The translations under genes and the position numbers were made by a program. A stretch of DNA of 64,000 nucleotides. It comes from Cinnamomum chago. Lineage: Eukaryota; Streptophyta; Magnoliopsida; Laurales; Lauraceae. The stretch covers positions 47,751,001 to 47,815,000 of the forward strand of contig CP142458.1 of the NCBI GenBank assembly GCA_038049695.1. Direction: 5' to 3'. This document shows, piece after piece, positions 1-8,955 of this stretch; position 1 is the first letter of the stretch, and each line of letters begins with the position of its first letter. Under the pieces are notes generated by a model that was given only the letters and a program-made list of their open reading frames with translations, did not search any database and was not told where the DNA came from.

Positions 1-1054
1 CCGAGAACTAGCCGTTGGCAACTTTTTGGCTATAAAGTCCATTCATTTCCAACCTTTTTCAAGGCTTGAACCATGAACCTTTGAGACCATTTTGGAGCCA
101 AAGAAAGGGGAAGAAGTTGGAAAGGCTAGAGGGCCATTTGGAAATCAAATGCTTGACTTTTCATAAGGTACACATTACTAGTATTTTGATTTCCATTAAA
201 ATGAAATCCATGCATGCCTAATTCTTTGTAATTTCACTTATGCATGATTTCTAGAGATGTTTAGCAAACTCAAAATCATCCTTGGTAAATTAGATTGGTT
301 TGCAAACTCTCCTAACTAAATCACATGCAATCTTAGACTTTAACTTTCATACAATTTGTTTAAGTTCATTTCTTAAAGTTGTTTGAATTTCTCATGTGAT
401 TAGTTTCCTCTTCAATCACCATTTTATAAGCTTTGATTTTAAAATGCATCATGCATTCATTTAAGAGCTTCATTGTTAAAATAGATTGAAGTAGAGCATT
501 CATACACTTGTGCACACACTTTAACTTAATTGAGTGTATGTTTGTTATTTGTATTAAACCTTCATATTAGCCTAGTCAAGAGGCAATTTCATATGAGCTT
601 AAATTGTAATCTCTTAGAGTGATCTTTTGTAAAGACACTTTCTTAGAGAAAGCTTTATTTGTTAAGGTTATTGCTTAGCCTAAGAAAAGCATATTGTAAG
701 GTTATTGCTTAGCCTAAGAAAAGCATCTTGTAAGGTTGTTGTTTAGCCTTTGAAAAGCAACATTGTAGAGGTTATTGCTTAGCCTTTGAAAAAGCATAAA
801 TAGTGGAAATCCGGTGGGGTGATTGGATCACAAGCCGGTAGTGGATGTAGGCACGTTGGCCGAACCACTATAAATATTGGTGTTGTGGTGCATGCTATGT
901 GGTGATTGATTTTGTATTAGCTTCCGCATCTTGTTTGTTTAATCATCACATGTGACTAGTTTAGTTTAAGAAATTAAAATTGGTCGAAATTGGTCATACT
1001 TGTAGCTCACCCTATTCACCCCCCCTCTAGGGTTCGGATCCCCATGGAATTTCA
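1..1054 (+). repeat. Family A LTR copy 1, truncated by the window edge
   Basis: This is the 3' portion of a gag-only retrotransposon LTR. It matches 6007-7060 at an exact offset of 6006 bp. It ends in TTTCA at 1054, directly followed by AT and the primer binding site. It includes the TATA box (31-36), the tandem GCTTAGCC hairpin repeats (about 663-796) and the CACCCCCCC-TCTAGGG tract near the end. The missing 5' part lies left of the window, so its TSD cannot be checked. Confidence 0.93.
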
Positions 1055-1302
1055 ATTGGTATCAGAGCTGTAGAGCCTCGGAAAAACTCCTTGTGAGTCG
1101 TGATCACTCGCATCCACGGAAACTCTCGCTTGAAATAGCGGATAAATAGAGACTCTCCGTTCGTGGCAGGCATGTGGGGGGGGACTATCGTGCTCCATGT
1201 GTCTGGACTCTGATAGGTACCATTTGGTGATCCGTGTTAAGAGGATGTGGGTCCTCAAGGGTTTTGAAGAAATTCAGACCCCTCAACAATTGGTATCAGA
1301 GC
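1053..1302 (+). repeat. Duplicated PBS and extra leader of family A
   Basis: TGGTATCAGAGC, complementary to the 3' end of plant initiator tRNA-Met, occurs at 1057-1068 two bases after the LTR. It occurs again at 1291-1302. The repeated unit is the 16-mer CAATTGGTATCAGAGC (1053-1068 and 1287-1302, 234 bp apart). Families B and E have only the LTR-adjacent copy, followed at once by the CCAAGT leader that in A follows the second copy. The 234-bp segment is thus an insertion that duplicated the PBS, probably by template switching or recombination with another element. The first copy is positioned for normal priming. Confidence 0.85.
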
Positions 1303-1404
1303 CAAGTTCTCTAATCCCTTAGGACCAAGTGTTTGGAACTCTTGATTAGGTGTAAAAACCTAGAGTTAAAACCCTAGAGTTGTGCTTATTTGAAAATCTT
1401 TAGA

Positions 1405-2949
1405 ATGGACTCCACTAGGCTAGACTTTGTAGATTCTTCTAGACCTCTCACTCTTCCTTCTATTAGAGATTCAAACCATCAATTAAATGAATATCAATTT
1501 GACTCAAAAGAGGAAGAAATTGAGTATGATGAAGATGATCTTCAACAAGCCTTTGAAGAATTATATGAAATATCCTTAAAGCTTGAGAAGAAAAACAAAA
1601 GTTTAAGAGAAGAATCTAAAAATCTAACCAAAGAATTAGCCTCATCAAAAGATGAACTTAGAGAGAAAGAAGAAGTAATAAAATGTCTAGACTCTAAGTT
1701 CATGATCTCTTTAAATAATCTATCTAACATTCAAGATGAACTAAAAGAATTAAAGATGGATTATGATAATGTCAATAAGGAAAATCTAAAACAAAGAGAT
1801 CAATTAAAAAGGCAAGATAAAGACTTTAACAATCTTGAATCTAAATTGTCTATCTCTAAGGAAAATTTATCTAATGCTCAAAACGAATTAAATGAGATTA
1901 AGATAAATTGTGATGAGCTTACAAATGAAAATTTGAACCTAAGAGATACAATTAAAAAACAAGATAAAGACTTTAACAACTTAGAATCCAAGTTGATTAA
2001 AAGTAAGTTAAAATCACAAGAACTTGGATCTAATAATGTTAATGAACTTAAACATGAATTAAAACTTGCCAATGAAGAGCTAAGCAAATATAAGGAAATT
2101 GAATATGAACTTTCAAAAGTTAAAAATGAAAATTCAATCCTTATAACCAAAGTCACTCAACTTGAAAACAATAAACAAAAGTATGAGTGCAAGTTTACCC
2201 AAAGAGAAGAGAAACTTGAAAAATTATTCAAATTGGGTAAATCTCATGGAGATAGGACGGGTCTTGGATTTAATAGGAATATGTCATATGACCCTAAATT
2301 CACCAACACTTTTGTGAAAGGTGAGTCCTCATTCTCTAGCACTCACACTTCCTTGCCCAAAACAAAATGTGATTATTGTGGCAATGAAGGACACTTTAGG
2401 TTTGAGTGCAAACTAAGGAAAAGAAGCTATGTGTCTAAACCCATCTTTGAACTCAAGAAAGTAAAATCAAACTTGAAGGGTAAGACACTAAAAACAAAGG
2501 AAGACTCCATAAAGCTTAAACAAGTTAAACCAATTAACAAGGAGTCTCCAAAAATAGATTCTAAAAAGGTTAAACAAGTCAAACCAAGTTTAAAAGAATC
2601 TATTAACAAAAAGCTTCTCAACCTACCTCCCTTAAGTCAAAACATGAAAGAACTTTTGAAGAAATTTACTAAGTTAAATCTAAATTTCAAAAGTCAAAGA
2701 AAGGGAGAAAATAAGAAGAAAAGAAAAGTAAAACAATCCCCAAAGAAACAACCTCACCAACATCAAAAGACTAATCACCATTCTAAGCCAAATTTAGTAA
2801 AATCTAAATATCATGGTGATAAGTTCAAATTGAAAATTTATCAAGTTAAATCTCCTATAGTTGGTGAGAACCCCAAAATAGACCTCAAAGTTCAACCCTC
2901 CCAAGACCTTAGGTGGATTCCTAAAGCTAAATACTTAGACAAACCTTAG
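1405..2949 (+). CDS. gag: Gag polyprotein, family A copy 1
   Basis: This 514-residue ORF is intact and begins MDSTRLDFVDSS. I chose the ATG at 1405 because the in-frame codon at 1390 is TTG. Residues about 30-290 are a highly charged coiled coil containing a repeated block of roughly 49 residues ending KQDKDFNNLESKL. A single zinc knuckle follows (C322, C325, H330, C335). A Lys/His-rich tail (about 340-490) and the terminal RWIPK block complete it. These parts suit a capsid/nucleocapsid protein that assembles and binds RNA in the cytoplasm. The RWIPK-type end resembles the gag side of the gag-pol join in Sirevirus copia elements, but no protease, integrase or RT follows. Its nearest neighbours are the LTR upstream and non-coding sequence downstream. 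Gag identity is firm; the copia assignment is inference. Confidence 0.88.
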   Translation: MDSTRLDFVDSSRPLTLPSIRDSNHQLNEYQFDSKEEEIEYDEDDLQQAFEELYEISLKLEKKNKSLREESKNLTKELASSKDELREKEEVIKCLDSKFMISLNNLSNIQDELKELKMDYDNVNKENLKQRDQLKRQDKDFNNLESKLSISKENLSNAQNELNEIKINCDELTNENLNLRDTIKKQDKDFNNLESKLIKSKLKSQELGSNNVNELKHELKLANEELSKYKEIEYELSKVKNENSILITKVTQLENNKQKYECKFTQREEKLEKLFKLGKSHGDRTGLGFNRNMSYDPKFTNTFVKGESSFSSTHTSLPKTKCDYCGNEGHFRFECKLRKRSYVSKPIFELKKVKSNLKGKTLKTKEDSIKLKQVKPINKESPKIDSKKVKQVKPSLKESINKKLLNLPPLSQNMKELLKKFTKLNLNFKSQRKGENKKKRKVKQSPKKQPHQHQKTNHHSKPNLVKSKYHGDKFKLKIYQVKSPIVGENPKIDLKVQPSQDLRWIPKAKYLDKP

Positions 2950-4762
2950 GGTCTTGACCACCTTGACCAACCTATTCGTTAATAGTTAAATCCTTTTGTT
3001 GGTCATGTTGCATTTGCATTTTGGTTCTTTCTTAGTTACATTTCATAAAATGCATTGCTTCTTTATGATCAATTGATTTTGTCTTCATGCACCATTCTAG
3101 TTACATATCATGGTTTTCAAAATCTTTTGATTATAATCTCATCATGTTTGATTTGCTTGTTGCACTCATATGTTTTGCATTGCATTTCTACATGATTAAT
3201 TGATTGTGATGTTAAAAGCTTTCATAACTAATTTGTCATGATCAATTGGTGTTGAATCATTTGTGTAGATGTCATAGTAAGATTATTTGAACAAATGATT
3301 TGAATCATCTCAAGTTTTTCCATGGATTTCTAAAAGTTATACCTTTATATGGAAAATCATTGTTTTGAAAAATCAACTTGTATGTGTTTTAATGAAGTTA
3401 TATCTTTTCAAATACAATGTTGATAATTGATCTTCAAAATCATTCCTTTATGCTCATTGTTGGATTTTGTTTTTCAAAATGATTTGAAGATTGTTTTGAA
3501 TGGAAATGCTTTTTAATCTCATTAGTTATATTCATCTAAGCATGTTCCATTATTCTCATTTCCTTTTTCTTTTGGTTTCATTATCTTAGAAATGGAAATG
3601 TATGTTGTTTGCATCCTTGCTTGTTTATTTACATTCTTTTCATATGCAAATGACTATTGGTTCCATGTATGGTTGTGAACTTGTAATTTTTGTAGAAACC
3701 ATACTAGAACCCAAATCCATCCTCTATGCCTAATAGTCTTTTCTTTGTGGATGGTTATGATGTTGATTCATGTGTATTCTCTTGATATCATCCTTATACA
3801 TGTTTCAACCTCATATTAGTGTTCTTGATCATATGAACCTTTTTGAAATCCATTACTTGTATTTCATAGTTATATCTCTTGTTTGATGGATTTCTTAGTG
3901 TTGAATTCATATGATCTAGACACTTTGGAAATTGCATGCATTACAAAGCTTTATCCTTTTGCATTGCAATTTGCCTTGTTCATCACTATGCTCTTTAGGA
4001 ATATCATTAAAAGTGATGAATATGCATTTATGATGCTTGATGGAAGTGTATCACATCCTTGCTTTTACTCATGTTATCATATTCAATTGGTTTCATTTGG
4101 TATAATGTTCCATTGATTTCATATCCAATTGATATCTTATCTTGTGTATGTGATAGACCTTGTGTGCGTTGGACTAATCTTCATAGTTATATAATTGTTC
4201 CACGTCACACACCATTAGCATCATAATGCTCATGATTGCCACCTCTTTTTGCTCATATAGGTATATCTCATGACCACCATGTTTTTGTGTTAATAATATT
4301 GGTTGGTTATTAGTTGAGGTTGGCTTCATGATTGAATTTCATTTCACTCCTTCATGCACATTAATAGTCATATTTATTGTTTGAATGAAATGATTTCAAA
4401 ACTTACATAGCATATGATTTTCATAAGTAATATTGATTGATGCTATGTTTGAGTAAACCCCATATCATGGATAGCTCTAATTTGGATTTTTCCTAATAAG
4501 TGACATTCTTGAATCCATTTTAGAGTGATTATGTTAATAGTCATATCCTTTAATCTCAATTGATATGTTTGTTTCAATTGATATCCATGATTGCTTCTCT
4601 CTTTTGTCCTAGCTCTCTTTTGGTAATTTGATCATATTGTGCTTAATAGTTAAATGAATCTAATCCTTTCCTTGAAGTTAACCCTCACTTGGTTAAACCA
4701 TCTACTTCTTGAATCTAATAGTTATATCTTGTCAAAAGCTTGACAAAAGAAGAGAATGGATT
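2950..4762 (+). other. T-rich non-coding internal region, family A copy 1
   Basis: No pol domain was found in any frame. The stretch is T-rich on the plus strand, unlike the A-rich gag before it. The octamer AGTTATAT recurs (3396, 3524, 3868, 4185, 4720), along with variants such as AGTTACAT and AGTCATAT. A 77-codon frame at 3883-4116 is not kept as protein in families B and E, so I treat it as incidental. This region occupies the place where pol would lie in an autonomous element. Confidence 0.8.
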
Positions 4763-5367
4763 GAGGGGGAGTGTAAACCTTCATAGGAAGAATTAGTTTT
4801 GATCAAATTCACCCTTGGAATGCTAATGAGCCCTTAGAGTTAACTTACATACATGATAGCCTGTTATGTATTTCATTTTCGATTACATTTGTTAACAGGT
4901 GCTACTAAAGGTATTCTTCTTGTCTCATGTGTGTAGGTACCTTTGCAATTTAATGTCAAAGGGGGAGAGAGAGTTCAAGTGTGACTCAAAGATCTCCTAC
5001 TCTTCAAAGGGGGAGAGAGTTCGAGAGTTCAAGTACTCGAAGATCTCCTATCCATCAAAGGGGGAGAAAGCCTTCAAGTTCTCAAGAGGAAGAGAGAGGC
5101 ATGGTCAAAGGGGGAGAGCAAATAGAAGTAAGAAAGCTTGGAGCTAAAGAAGATGCTTGGCCATAGAGAGGAAGATGATAAGAAAGCTTGAAGAATGATC
5201 AAGCACCAAGCATCAAGAAGATTGAAGAAAAGAGCCCAAGAGCCCAAGCTAAGAGAAGGAGCATCCAAGAAGAAGATTTCAAGACTTGTCCAGCTGAGGG
5301 GGAGCTGAAGACAGAGTGTGTAAATTCAATGATGAGTAAGTTGCCATCAAATTGCAAAGGGGGAGAT
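4763..5367 (+). promoter_or_regulatory. Multiple polypurine-tract cluster, family A copy 1
   Basis: About seven GGGGGAG-containing tracts occur here: near 4763, 4965, 5009, 5058, 5115, 5298 and the LTR-abutting one at 5356-5366. The last directly precedes TGTTAGG of the LTR and is the likely plus-strand primer. Multiple AAAGGGGGAGA tracts before the 3' LTR are described for Sireviruses. A short inverted repeat, CCTGTTA (4860-4866) and TAACAGG (4893-4899), lies within the cluster after its first tract. Two ~45-bp units carry the motif AGATCTCCTA followed by a purine tract. Confidence 0.75.
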
Positions 5368-5867
5368 TGTTAGGTTTTTTGTTTTTGCAATTTGGTGGAT
5401 GCATTTGCATATTGGCATCATTTGAATTCACACACATGCATTGATTTAAAATATCTTGAAATCTAGCTTTATACATGCATTGGTTTTTAGATTTGGAAAA
5501 GTTTGTGTTTTATGCATGGTTTGGTTCTAAACTTGGATGCATTGGTTTTAGAACCCAAAACTCTTTTGAAAACCTAATTCCTTGTGCATTATATTTGGAA
5601 AATCATGTTAGGTATTTAGGTTTGAGCTTTGCATACATTCATTACAAAAAGAATCATTTTTGTATGCTTGTTCACTTGAAAAGAGTTTTTATCAAATCAA
5701 GCTAGCCTTTGGTTTTAAACCTTTGAATCATTTTAGGCTTTGTGTGTTTCATGTTTTTAAATGTTTTAAAACATGTTTTTTAAGCTTGGTTTAGTGACCC
5801 ACAAAATTCCACAAAGAAAATCTTCAAAATGCAAAAGTTGGAATTTTTGGGGGTGTCCCGGCAGTGT

Positions 5868-6042
5868 CACCGGTCGACCGAGACCTGGGTCTCGGTCGAC
5901 CGAGAACACTGCAGGGCAAATGGACTGTTTTTTGAACTGAAGCCCCAACGGTCAGAAATATGACCGTTGTGCTTTCTCGGTCGACCGAGACCACCTTGCC
6001 GGTCGACCGAGAACTAGCCGTTGGCAACTTTTTGGCTATAAA
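5868..6042 (+). promoter_or_regulatory. LTR promoter of family A: palindromes, MSA-like boxes, TATA
   Basis: A 32-bp inverted repeat with perfect 15-bp arms lies at 5871-5885 and 5888-5902 around GGTCGACC. Two more GGTCGACC palindromes follow, near 5980 and 6001. CCCAACGGTCA at 5944-5954 fits the MSA consensus YCYAACGGYYA exactly. TGACCGTTGTG (5961-5971) and TAGCCGTTGGC (6015-6025) are one-mismatch copies in reverse. TATAAA is at 6037-6042. MSA elements are bound by three-repeat MYB3R factors and drive G2/M expression, so cell-cycle-linked transcription is inferred. The same block is at 1-36 (partial) and 11874-12048. Confidence 0.6.
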
Positions 6043-6668
6043 GTCCATTCATTTCCAACCTTTTTCAAGGCTTGAACCATGAACCTTTGAGACCATTTTG
6101 GAGCCAAAGAAAGGGGAAGAAGTTGGAAAGGCTAGAGGGCCATTTGGAAATCAAATGCTTGACTTTTCATAAGGTACACATTACTAGTATTTTGATTTCC
6201 ATTAAAATGAAATCCATGCATGCCTAATTCTTTGTAATTTCACTTATGCATGATTTCTAGAGATGTTTAGCAAACTCAAAATCATCCTTGGTAAATTAGA
6301 TTGGTTTGCAAACTCTCCTAACTAAATCACATGCAATCTTAGACTTTAACTTTCATACAATTTGTTTAAGTTCATTTCTTAAAGTTGTTTGAATTTCTCA
6401 TGTGATTAGTTTCCTCTTCAATCACCATTTTATAAGCTTTGATTTTAAAATGCATCATGCATTCATTTAAGAGCTTCATTGTTAAAATAGATTGAAGTAG
6501 AGCATTCATACACTTGTGCACACACTTTAACTTAATTGAGTGTATGTTTGTTATTTGTATTAAACCTTCATATTAGCCTAGTCAAGAGGCAATTTCATAT
6601 GAGCTTAAATTGTAATCTCTTAGAGTGATCTTTTGTAAAGACACTTTCTTAGAGAAAGCTTTATTTGT

Positions 6669-6802
6669 TAAGGTTATTGCTTAGCCTAAGAAAAGCATAT
6701 TGTAAGGTTATTGCTTAGCCTAAGAAAAGCATCTTGTAAGGTTGTTGTTTAGCCTTTGAAAAGCAACATTGTAGAGGTTATTGCTTAGCCTTTGAAAAAG
6801 CA
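6669..6802 (+). repeat. Tandem hairpin repeats in the family A LTR
   Basis: Four imperfect units of about 34 bp are present, built on AGGTTATTGCTTAGCC, a short purine linker and AAAGCA. TGCTTAGCC faces (AA)AAGCA, so each unit can fold as a small stem. The array lies downstream of the TATA box, so it should be transcribed. Equivalent arrays are present in every A, B, D and E LTR (for example 20656-20822 and 50249-50388). Confidence 0.7.
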
Positions 6803-7058
6803 TAAATAGTGGAAATCCGGTGGGGTGATTGGATCACAAGCCGGTAGTGGATGTAGGCACGTTGGCCGAACCACTATAAATATTGGTGTTGTGGTGCATG
6901 CTATGTGGTGATTGATTTTGTATTAGCTTCCGCATCTTGTTTGTTTAATCATCACATGTGACTAGTTTAGTTTAAGAAATTAAAATTGGTCGAAATTGGT
7001 CATACTTGTAGCTCACCCTATTCACCCCCCCTCTAGGGTTCGGATCCCCATGGAATTT

Positions 7059-7308
7059 CAATTGGTATCAGAGCTGTAGAGCCTCGGAAAAACTCCTTGT
7101 GAGTCGTGATCACTCGCATCCACGGAAACTCTCGCTTGAAATAGCGGATAAATAGAGACTCTCCGTTCGTGGCAGGCATGTGGGGGGGGACTATCGTGCT
7201 CCATGTGTCTGGACTCTGATAGGTACCATTTGGTGATCCGTGTTAAGAGGATGTGGGTCCTCAAGGGTTTTGAAGAAATTCAGACCCCTCAACAATTGGT
7301 ATCAGAGC
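7059..7308 (+). repeat. Duplicated PBS and extra leader, family A copy 2
   Basis: TGGTATCAGAGC is at 7063-7074 and 7297-7308. The segment is identical to the one after LTR copy 1, including the run of eight G residues near 7182. Confidence 0.85.
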
Positions 7309-7410
7309 CAAGTTCTCTAATCCCTTAGGACCAAGTGTTTGGAACTCTTGATTAGGTGTAAAAACCTAGAGTTAAAACCCTAGAGTTGTGCTTATTTGAA
7401 AATCTTTAGA

Positions 7411-8955
7411 ATGGACTCCACTAGGCTAGACTTTGTAGATTCTTCTAGACCTCTCACTCTTCCTTCTATTAGAGATTCAAACCATCAATTAAATGAATAT
7501 CAATTTGACTCAAAAGAGGAAGAAATTGAGTATGATGAAGATGATCTTCAACAAGCCTTTGAAGAATTATATGAAATATCCTTAAAGCTTGAGAAGAAAA
7601 ACAAAAGTTTAAGAGAAGAATCTAAAAATCTAACCAAAGAATTAGCCTCATCAAAAGATGAACTTAGAGAGAAAGAAGAAGTAATAAAATGTCTAGACTC
7701 TAAGTTCATGATCTCTTTAAATAATCTATCTAACATTCAAGATGAACTAAAAGAATTAAAGATGGATTATGATAATGTCAATAAGGAAAATCTAAAACAA
7801 AGAGATCAATTAAAAAGGCAAGATAAAGACTTTAACAATCTTGAATCTAAATTGTCTATCTCTAAGGAAAATTTATCTAATGCTCAAAACGAATTAAATG
7901 AGATTAAGATAAATTGTGATGAGCTTACAAATGAAAATTTGAACCTAAGAGATACAATTAAAAAACAAGATAAAGACTTTAACAACTTAGAATCCAAGTT
8001 GATTAAAAGTAAGTTAAAATCACAAGAACTTGGATCTAATAATGTTAATGAACTTAAACATGAATTAAAACTTGCCAATGAAGAGCTAAGCAAATATAAG
8101 GAAATTGAATATGAACTTTCAAAAGTTAAAAATGAAAATTCAATCCTTATAACCAAAGTCACTCAACTTGAAAACAATAAACAAAAGTATGAGTGCAAGT
8201 TTACCCAAAGAGAAGAGAAACTTGAAAAATTATTCAAATTGGGTAAATCTCATGGAGATAGGACGGGTCTTGGATTTAATAGGAATATGTCATATGACCC
8301 TAAATTCACCAACACTTTTGTGAAAGGTGAGTCCTCATTCTCTAGCACTCACACTTCCTTGCCCAAAACAAAATGTGATTATTGTGGCAATGAAGGACAC
8401 TTTAGGTTTGAGTGCAAACTAAGGAAAAGAAGCTATGTGTCTAAACCCATCTTTGAACTCAAGAAAGTAAAATCAAACTTGAAGGGTAAGACACTAAAAA
8501 CAAAGGAAGACTCCATAAAGCTTAAACAAGTTAAACCAATTAACAAGGAGTCTCCAAAAATAGATTCTAAAAAGGTTAAACAAGTCAAACCAAGTTTAAA
8601 AGAATCTATTAACAAAAAGCTTCTCAACCTACCTCCCTTAAGTCAAAACATGAAAGAACTTTTGAAGAAATTTACTAAGTTAAATCTAAATTTCAAAAGT
8701 CAAAGAAAGGGAGAAAATAAGAAGAAAAGAAAAGTAAAACAATCCCCAAAGAAACAACCTCACCAACATCAAAAGACTAATCACCATTCTAAGCCAAATT
8801 TAGTAAAATCTAAATATCATGGTGATAAGTTCAAATTGAAAATTTATCAAGTTAAATCTCCTATAGTTGGTGAGAACCCCAAAATAGACCTCAAAGTTCA
8901 ACCCTCCCAAGACCTTAGGTGGATTCCTAAAGCTAAATACTTAGACAAACCTTAG
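7411..8955 (+). CDS. gag: Gag polyprotein, family A copy 2
   Basis: The 514-residue product is identical to that of the first copy (1405-2949), with the zinc knuckle at C322, C325, H330 and C335 and no internal stop. The ATG at 7411 is preferred over the upstream in-frame TTG at 7396. Complete identity at protein level and an exact 6006-bp offset mean a very recent duplication, or an assembly duplication. If real, both copies could supply Gag. Confidence 0.88.
   Translation: MDSTRLDFVDSSRPLTLPSIRDSNHQLNEYQFDSKEEEIEYDEDDLQQAFEELYEISLKLEKKNKSLREESKNLTKELASSKDELREKEEVIKCLDSKFMISLNNLSNIQDELKELKMDYDNVNKENLKQRDQLKRQDKDFNNLESKLSISKENLSNAQNELNEIKINCDELTNENLNLRDTIKKQDKDFNNLESKLIKSKLKSQELGSNNVNELKHELKLANEELSKYKEIEYELSKVKNENSILITKVTQLENNKQKYECKFTQREEKLEKLFKLGKSHGDRTGLGFNRNMSYDPKFTNTFVKGESSFSSTHTSLPKTKCDYCGNEGHFRFECKLRKRSYVSKPIFELKKVKSNLKGKTLKTKEDSIKLKQVKPINKESPKIDSKKVKQVKPSLKESINKKLLNLPPLSQNMKELLKKFTKLNLNFKSQRKGENKKKRKVKQSPKKQPHQHQKTNHHSKPNLVKSKYHGDKFKLKIYQVKSPIVGENPKIDLKVQPSQDLRWIPKAKYLDKP

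Larger units (their letters stand above)
5368..7060 (+). repeat. Family A LTR copy 2, complete and shared between two internal regions
   Basis: This 1693-bp LTR runs from TGTTAGG after the purine tract to TTTCA before the PBS. It is flanked on both sides by internal regions, so it serves as the 3' LTR of one unit and the 5' LTR of the next. That is the signature of LTR-LTR unequal recombination. The U3 is AT-rich with one GC-rich block (about 5855-6025). The downstream part has hairpin repeats (6669-6802) and a stem-loop at 6846-6875 whose arms are AGTGG and CCACT around GGC/GCC. Confidence 0.95.

Noticed and set aside
1052..1258. 68-codon minus-strand frame over the extra A leader
   Set aside because: It crosses the LTR end and PBS on the antisense strand, has no recognisable domain and is absent from B and E.
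3883..4116. 77-codon frame after gag, present in both A copies and shortened in B
   Set aside because: Family E has indels that break it, B ends it early, and composition matches the non-coding T-rich surroundings, so no protein conservation.
2950..5367. Hidden pol (RT or integrase) in family A, B or E internal regions
   Set aside because: I looked for the RT catalytic DD motif, RNase H and integrase motifs in all frames and found none; dense stops occur throughout.
6669..6802. Regular short repeats that could suggest a CRISPR-like array
   Set aside because: They are imperfect head-to-tail hairpin units inside plant LTRs with no unique spacers, and occur in every LTR of the lineage.
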